Assembly (NCBI GenBank): GCA_002359075.1
Contig: DEQA01000241.1
Coordinates: 1-11,085, forward strand
Origin: Planococcaceae bacterium UBA3378
GTDB lineage: Bacteria; Bacillota; Bacilli; Bacillales_A; Planococcaceae
Reading direction: 5' to 3'
Length of the DNA: 11,085 nt
The notes under the pieces: generated by a model
What the model was told of the DNA's origin: nothing
The model's input: only the letters and a program-made list of their open reading frames with translations
Databases searched by the model: none
In this document: positions 6,992 to 11,085 of the stretch, piece by piece
Layout of the letters: every line of letters begins with the position of its first letter
Position numbering within the stretch: the stretch's first letter is position 1
Position numbers and translations under genes: made by a program

Positions 6992-7935
6992 TGTGTCCAC
7001 TCCTTAGACGCCTCGACGACCTGTGCCAGTGTCGCTTCATCATATACACTATAAACAGTCGCTTTGCGATCGATTTTCTTTACAAGACCGGATAACACCT
7101 TGCCCGGGCCGCATTCAATAAAGATATCCACACCAAGCTCGAGCAATGTTTTGACATTTTGCTCCCACTGGACAGGGCTGGATACTTGATCGATCATTTC
7201 CTTCTTGATCTCTGCCACCTCTTCAAGCAACACCGATGTTACATTGCTGACGACAGGAATAGCCGGTTCTTTCATTTCCACTTCCTCAATTGCCGCTGCC
7301 AGCTTTTGTGCAGCCGGTTGCATTAAAGAACTGTGGAAAGGACCGCTTACCGTTAAAGGAATGGCGCGTTTTGCCCCTCTTTCCTTTGCTAAAGCACCGG
7401 CTTTTTCAACGCCTTCTTTCGTTCCTGAAATAACGATTTGTCCCGGGCAATTTAAGTTTGCCAGCTGTACAGTCAAGCCTGATGCGCTTACTTCCTCACA
7501 AACCTGTGCCAGCGCAGCAGATTCCATCCCTAAAATCGCTGCCATGGCCCCTTCTCCTGCCGGTACGGCCTCGTCCATATATAAACCACGTTTGTGAACG
7601 ATTTGCACGGCATCCTCGAACGTTATCACTTCAGACGTCACGAATGCACTGTATTCCCCTAATGAATGACCAGCTGTATAATCCGGCTTAATGCCCTGTT
7701 CCATCAACTGTTTAGCAATCATAACACCAGTTGTCAGAAGTGCCGGCTGCGCATTGTAAGTCAATGTCAGCTCCTCCTGAGGTCCCTCCAGCATCAGCTT
7801 CGATAATGCAAAACCAAGCGCAGCATCTGCTGCTTCATAAAATGTCTCGCTGCTTCCTGTTACTCCTGCAAGCTCTGCGCCCATCCCTACTTGCTGCGAG
7901 CCTTGTCCCGGAAAAATAAATGCTATTTTTGTCAT
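6982..7935 (-). CDS. fabD: Malonyl-CoA:ACP transacylase FabD
   Basis: FabD moves the malonyl group from malonyl-CoA to ACP, supplying the extender unit for fatty acid synthesis. The 317-residue protein has the family-standard single alpha/beta-hydrolase-like domain with a ferredoxin-like insert. Visible motifs are the oxyanion loop GQGSQ (10-14), the nucleophile elbow GHSLGE with Ser91, Arg116 in HKRG (binds the malonyl carboxylate), His201 in PFHSSLM, and ECGPGKVL near residue 274. Every catalytic residue is present. The ATG has AAGGGGAG six bases upstream and follows plsX by 26 bases; the 3' end overlaps fabG by 10. As FabD consumes malonyl-CoA, the FapR inducer, its place in the FapR operon closes the feedback loop. 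Confidence 0.98.
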   Translation of the reverse strand: MTKIAFIFPGQGSQQVGMGAELAGVTGSSETFYEAADAALGFALSKLMLEGPQEELTLTYNAQPALLTTGVMIAKQLMEQGIKPDYTAGHSLGEYSAFVTSEVITFEDAVQIVHKRGLYMDEAVPAGEGAMAAILGMESAALAQVCEEVSASGLTVQLANLNCPGQIVISGTKEGVEKAGALAKERGAKRAIPLTVSGPFHSSLMQPAAQKLAAAIEEVEMKEPAIPVVSNVTSVLLEEVAEIKKEMIDQVSSPVQWEQNVKTLLELGVDIFIECGPGKVLSGLVKKIDRKATVYSVYDEATLAQVVEASKEWTQCV

Positions 7936-7961
7936 CTTCAGCTCCCCTTTGCTACCATCGA

Positions 7962-8945
7962 TTACCCTTCTGTAATCGTCTCTTGTATCGTTTTACACAC
8001 ATTGTACTCGACCATCGTGCGCGCCTGCTTAATCGCACTGCGTACAGCTTTTGCATTCGATGACCCGTGCGCCTTAATAACCGGCGCCTTTAAGCCAAAT
8101 AACGCAGCACCGCCATACTCTGTATAATCCATCTTTTCTTTTAGTACTTTTAAATCACCTTTTACAAGAGCTGCCCCGAGCTTTGCCTTTGTAGAAGCAG
8201 TTAGAGCATCCTTCAGCATGGAAAATAATGTGCCTGCTGTACCTTCGATTGTTTTAAGCACCATATTGCCTGTAAAACCGTCTGTCACTACAACATCCGC
8301 TACACTGTTTAACAGCTCACGTGCTTCCACATTTCCTTCAAAGTGCATATCCGCTTCCTTCAGCAGTTCAAACGCTGCCTTTGTCAGCTCATTTCCCTTT
8401 TTGTCCTCTGTTCCGATATTTAACAGACCAACGCGGGGGGAAGAATAGCCACGCACTTTTTTCACGTAAATATCCCCCATAATCGCATACTGGAGTAAAT
8501 GCTCCGGCTTTGCGTCTGCATTGGCACCTAAATCCAGCATTAGGAATCCTTTGCCGTCAATCGTCGGCAGGGTAGTGGCCAGAGCCGGCCGCTGTACGCC
8601 TTCAATTCTCCCTACTTTAAACAGGCCACCCGCCATGAGCGCACCGGTATTGCCCGCTGACAGACAGGCATCCGCTGTTCCTTCTGCCACTGCTTCCAGC
8701 ATCCGCGCCATGGAAGAATCTTTTTTACGACGTACAGCACGGGCTGGATCGTCATCACCTTCTACTACTTCCTCGCAATGGATAACTGTAAGACGCGGAT
8801 GTGCCTTTAGGTATGGTTTCATCGCATCTTCCCGGCCATATAATAAAATTTCTATATCATCAAGCTCTTCGAGTGCCTGCATGACCCCTTCTACAATTGC
8901 CTGTGGGGCTTTGTCACCGCCCATGCCATCTACTGCTAGCTTCAT
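7962..8945 (-). CDS. plsX: Phosphate acyltransferase PlsX
   Basis: PlsX converts acyl-ACP and inorganic phosphate to acyl-phosphate, the donor used by membrane-bound PlsY in the first acylation of glycerol-3-phosphate. It is a peripheral membrane enzyme linking fatty acid to phospholipid synthesis. The 327-residue sequence shows the hallmark start MKLAVDGMGGD, AVRRKKDSSM (70-79), LSAGNTGALM (95-104), LDLGAN (137-142), NIGTEDKKGNELTK (176-189), TDGFTGN (221-227), and FGLKAPVIKAHGSS (283-296). These are the conserved blocks of the family, and the length is normal. The ATG overlaps the fapR stop in an ATGA arrangement (4 bases), with AAAGGTGG nine bases upstream. Synteny and sequence both match B. 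subtilis closely. Confidence 0.97.
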   Translation of the reverse strand: MKLAVDGMGGDKAPQAIVEGVMQALEELDDIEILLYGREDAMKPYLKAHPRLTVIHCEEVVEGDDDPARAVRRKKDSSMARMLEAVAEGTADACLSAGNTGALMAGGLFKVGRIEGVQRPALATTLPTIDGKGFLMLDLGANADAKPEHLLQYAIMGDIYVKKVRGYSSPRVGLLNIGTEDKKGNELTKAAFELLKEADMHFEGNVEARELLNSVADVVVTDGFTGNMVLKTIEGTAGTLFSMLKDALTASTKAKLGAALVKGDLKVLKEKMDYTEYGGAALFGLKAPVIKAHGSSNAKAVRSAIKQARTMVEYNVCKTIQETITEG

Positions 8946-9517
8946 GTTTCGTTTCCACCTTTCGTACGGTACATTTCAAATTCTCCTGTAAATACTACTT
9001 CATTATTTACTGTCGAAGTAACATCTATAATTGTACGATTTTTTTCCGTATGCTGTGTACGCACGGTAGCCTTCGTCACCACCCGGTCTCCCGCCTTTAC
9101 AGGTTTTACGAACGCTACATTAGACTTTACCGTTAATGCCAGTTCATCATCAATCACCGCTACTGCAAGAGAATTTGCTTGGGCAAACAAATGATGACCA
9201 CGAGCAATACCGTTCCGCTGGAAGACATGCTCTTCACCGACATCAAAGATAGAGAGTGCGCGTTTATCTAATTCAATATCTATAATTTCACCAATCACTT
9301 CATCGAGCGGAAGTGATTTCACTTCATTTTCATAGTTTTTTGACGCTACGTCCTTAATGCGTTCGCGCAATTCAGGAATAGACAGCTCCATTCGATCAAG
9401 TCTGATCGTCTGGACACTCACGCCAAACTGATGTGCTAACTGTTCATCAGTGACGAATGGATTGTCTGCAATCGTTTCTATAAGCAATTGCTGACGTTCT
9501 TTTTTTGTACGTTTCAT
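8942..9517 (-). CDS. fapR: Fatty acid and phospholipid biosynthesis repressor FapR
   Basis: FapR represses the fatty-acid and phospholipid genes and is released from DNA when it binds malonyl-CoA, so lipid output follows precursor supply. From ATG 9517 the protein has 191 residues, close to the 188 of B. subtilis. A DeoR-like helix-turn-helix lies at about 23-43 (TDEQLAHQFGVSVQTIRLDR), followed by a linker helix with LSIPELRERIK. A hot-dog-fold effector domain begins near 72, with Arg106 and Gly107 in IARGHHLFAQANS, the malonyl-CoA site. ATG 9517 has AAAGGTGA eight bases upstream and aligns with the known N-terminus. The in-frame GTG at 9550 would add 11 residues, has no ribosome site and lies inside the operator. 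The 3' end overlaps plsX by 4 bases. Autoregulation is expected through the operator at 9544-9560. Confidence 0.97.
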   Translation of the reverse strand: MKRTKKERQQLLIETIADNPFVTDEQLAHQFGVSVQTIRLDRMELSIPELRERIKDVASKNYENEVKSLPLDEVIGEIIDIELDKRALSIFDVGEEHVFQRNGIARGHHLFAQANSLAVAVIDDELALTVKSNVAFVKPVKAGDRVVTKATVRTQHTEKNRTIIDVTSTVNNEVVFTGEFEMYRTKGGNET

Positions 9518-9543
9518 GGCACTCGTCACCTTTTCATTAAGTA

Positions 9544-9560
9544 TTAGCACTTGGTACTAA
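9544..9560. promoter_or_regulatory. FapR operator
   Basis: The 17-bp near-palindrome TTAGCACTTGGTACTAA, read on the minus strand as TTAGTACCAAGTGCTAA, has one mismatched pair besides the centre and is extended by A/T on both sides. It matches my recollection of the FapR box (TTAGTACC followed by its inverted half) known from fapR, fabH and other Bacillus lipid genes. It lies 26 bases upstream of the fapR start and begins 4 bases after the proposed -10, covering the likely transcription start. A bound repressor would therefore block initiation of the whole fapR-plsX-fabD-fabG-acpP operon. Confidence 0.88.
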
Positions 9561-9564
9561 TACC

Positions 9565-9593
9565 AATATACATAACAATGAAAAAGAACGCAA
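9565..9593 (-). promoter_or_regulatory. Probable SigA promoter of the fapR operon
   Basis: Minus-strand TTGCGT (9588-9593) and TATATT (9565-9570) are spaced by exactly 17 bases. The -10 matches five of six consensus positions and the -35 three of six. The expected start of transcription falls inside the FapR operator, which supports the pair. No hairpin with a T-tract is visible between recG and this promoter, so some recG readthrough may also feed the operon. Confidence 0.6.
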
Positions 9594-9648
9594 CAAATTT
9601 TTTACCGCTGCATTCTCCTCTAACGTCTTTCATTTTATTATTTTCCCA

Positions 9649-11085
9649 TCAATCGATACGCTCGCCTTCTAAAGCGCCTGACGCTGCCAGCATCTTCCGT
9701 AACGGTTCATATTCATCGGAAGACCAGAAAGCTTCACTCTCTATTAGCCGCACTGCATCCTGGCGTGCCACCTCCAATGCCCGGTAATCATGTACAAGAT
9801 CGGCCATTTTAAATTCAGGAAGCCCGCTCTGTTTCTTGCCAAAGAAGTCTCCCGGCCCCCGAAGCTCCAAATCCTTTTCAGCGAGGCGGAAGCCGTCATT
9901 CGTTTCTGTCATAGACATCATCCGTTCCTTTCCTTCCTCGGTTTTCGGATCAGCCAATAGTACACAATAGGATTGGTGCTCTCCACGTCCAACCCGTCCC
10001 CGCAGCTGATGAAGCTGTGCAAGCCCGAATCGCTCGGCATCATAAATGACCATAAATGTTGCATTCGGCACGTTCACCCCAACTTCTACGACCGTTGTAG
10101 ATACAAGAACCTGGATGTTTCCCTCACTGAATGTACGCATAACCGCATCCTTTTCATCCGGGTGCAGACGCCCATGCATAAGACCCACATTAAAGCGTCC
10201 ATGGAAATAGGTCGTCAGCTGCTCAAATACTTCTACAGCATTCTGCACATCGAGCTTATCCGATTCTTCAATTAACGGACAAATGACATATGCCTGACGC
10301 CCTGCTGCCAGCTCTGCTTCCATTTTCGTCAAAACCGCGCCAATCTGCTCGTGTTTCATCCAATGCGTTTCGATTTGTTTCCTTCCTGCCGGCAGTTCGT
10401 CAATAATCGATACATCCATTTCCCCAAATGCCGTAATGGCTAATGTCCGGGGAATCGGGGTCGCTGTCATAAAGAGCACATCCGGATTTTGCCCCTTATC
10501 ACGCAATACGCGGCGCTGCTCAACGCCAAATCGGTGCTGCTCATCTGTAATAACAAAGCCCAGCTGCTTGAATTCCACATCCGGCTGAATAAGCGCATGG
10601 GTTCCAATCAAAATATCAATTTCCCCGTTTGCCAGACGTTCGAGTATATCCCGTCTTGCCTTTACTTTTGTTGAACCGGATAGCAGCGCCGTACGGACAC
10701 CAATCGGTTCAAACCAGGCATGCAAGTTTTCAGCATGCTGTTCTGCCAAAATTTCCGTTGGTGCCATTAATGCCCCTTGAAAGCCCGCTGTGACAGCTGC
10801 ATACAAGCCGATTGCTGCCACTACTGTCTTACCAGACCCTACATCTCCTTGAAGCAATCGGTTCATACGGTGCCATGATTTTAAATCTTTACAAATTTCA
10901 TTCACAACCCGTTTTTGTGCACCTGTCAGTTCATAAGGCAATGTTTGGATAAAGGCACGCAACTTTTCTAAATCGTACTGAATGGATACTCCTTTTTCAT
11001 CATCGCGTCTTGCTTTCCGAAGCGCCTGTATACGCAGTTGGAATACCAGCAGCTCCTCAAACACAAAACGCCGTCTTGCCTGCTT
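9649..11085 (-). CDS. recG: ATP-dependent DNA helicase RecG, C-terminal part
   Basis: RecG is a monomeric superfamily 2 translocase that remodels stalled replication forks and Holliday junctions. Only the last 478 residues lie in the window. The frame stays open through the right edge, where KQARRRFVFEELL corresponds to a point roughly 200 residues into the full protein, so the N-terminal wedge domain is outside. Counted from the first visible residue, the motifs are Walker A GDVGSGKT (80-87), APTEILAEQH (108-117), Walker B DEQH (181-184), TATPIPRT (207-214), VSTTVVEVGV (328-337) and QLRGRVGR (360-367). The RecG-specific tail GFRLAEKDLELRGPGDFFG runs from 398. All helicase motifs are intact. 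The gene ends in TGA 131 bases before fapR. An internal GTG at 11064 is not a genuine start. Confidence 0.98.
   Translation of the reverse strand, partial: KQARRRFVFEELLVFQLRIQALRKARRDDEKGVSIQYDLEKLRAFIQTLPYELTGAQKRVVNEICKDLKSWHRMNRLLQGDVGSGKTVVAAIGLYAAVTAGFQGALMAPTEILAEQHAENLHAWFEPIGVRTALLSGSTKVKARRDILERLANGEIDILIGTHALIQPDVEFKQLGFVITDEQHRFGVEQRRVLRDKGQNPDVLFMTATPIPRTLAITAFGEMDVSIIDELPAGRKQIETHWMKHEQIGAVLTKMEAELAAGRQAYVICPLIEESDKLDVQNAVEVFEQLTTYFHGRFNVGLMHGRLHPDEKDAVMRTFSEGNIQVLVSTTVVEVGVNVPNATFMVIYDAERFGLAQLHQLRGRVGRGEHQSYCVLLADPKTEEGKERMMSMTETNDGFRLAEKDLELRGPGDFFGKKQSGLPEFKMADLVHDYRALEVARQDAVRLIESEAFWSSDEYEPLRKMLAASGALEGERID

Noticed and set aside
6992..7000. Upstream GTG start for fabG
   Set aside because: It overlaps the AAGGAG that serves the ATG at 6991, and it gives an N-terminus not found in FabG relatives.
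8521..8991. Plus-strand 156-codon frame across plsX and the fapR end
   Set aside because: Antisense shadow: Ser/Pro-rich composition typical of a frame opposite a GC-richer gene, and it crosses two well-supported genes.
9518..9550. Upstream GTG start for fapR adding 11 residues
   Set aside because: It starts inside the FapR operator, close to or before the likely transcription start, and lacks a Shine-Dalgarno. ATG 9517 matches the family.
1..11085. A previously undescribed system, mobile element or CRISPR array
   Set aside because: Every long frame on the coding strand is a recognised housekeeping gene in conserved order. The gaps are all under 230 bases, and there are no array-like repeats, transposase or tRNA genes.

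Overview
This window is a conserved chromosomal core block from a low-to-moderate-GC Gram-positive bacterium of the order Bacillales. Every protein reads as a close relative of the Bacillus subtilis protein. The order recG-fapR-plsX-fabD-fabG-acpP-rnc-smc-ftsY is the classic Bacillus order. FapR itself is largely restricted to this group of Firmicutes. The long acidic FtsY N-terminus makes me lean towards a Planococcaceae-type genus rather than Bacillus proper, but that is a weak inference. All nine genes lie on the minus strand, so transcription runs from high to low coordinates.

Right part (about 9649-11085): the C-terminal two thirds of RecG helicase, with its start beyond the window. Next comes a 131-base gap holding a plausible SigA promoter and a 17-bp palindrome that matches the FapR operator. 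Middle part (5982-9517): the fatty-acid and phospholipid operon fapR-plsX-fabD-fabG-acpP. Its genes overlap or lie within 30 bases of each other. The operon ends in a hairpin with a T-tract. FapR should repress its own operon until malonyl-CoA accumulates. FabD then makes malonyl-ACP from malonyl-CoA and the AcpP carrier, FabG reduces the beta-ketoacyl intermediates, and PlsX passes the finished acyl chains to phosphate for membrane lipid synthesis.

Left part (221-5808): rnc-smc-ftsY, separated by 1 and 13 bases and so probably cotranscribed. They encode double-strand RNA processing, chromosome condensation and the signal-recognition-particle receptor. Two tandem hairpins follow ftsY. At the extreme left edge a good extended -10 promoter and a Shine-Dalgarno-like sequence point to another minus-strand transcription unit starting just outside the window (ylxM-ffh in relatives).

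Three annotated starts need correction from the longest reading frame: acpP (TTG at 6218), fabG (ATG at 6991) and fapR (ATG at 9517). No stretch longer than 300 bases lacks a gene. I found no mobile element, CRISPR array, tRNA, rRNA or novel gene system. The items most worth a second look are regulatory: the FapR operator and promoter, and a three-arm set of mutually exclusive hairpins between acpP and rnc.
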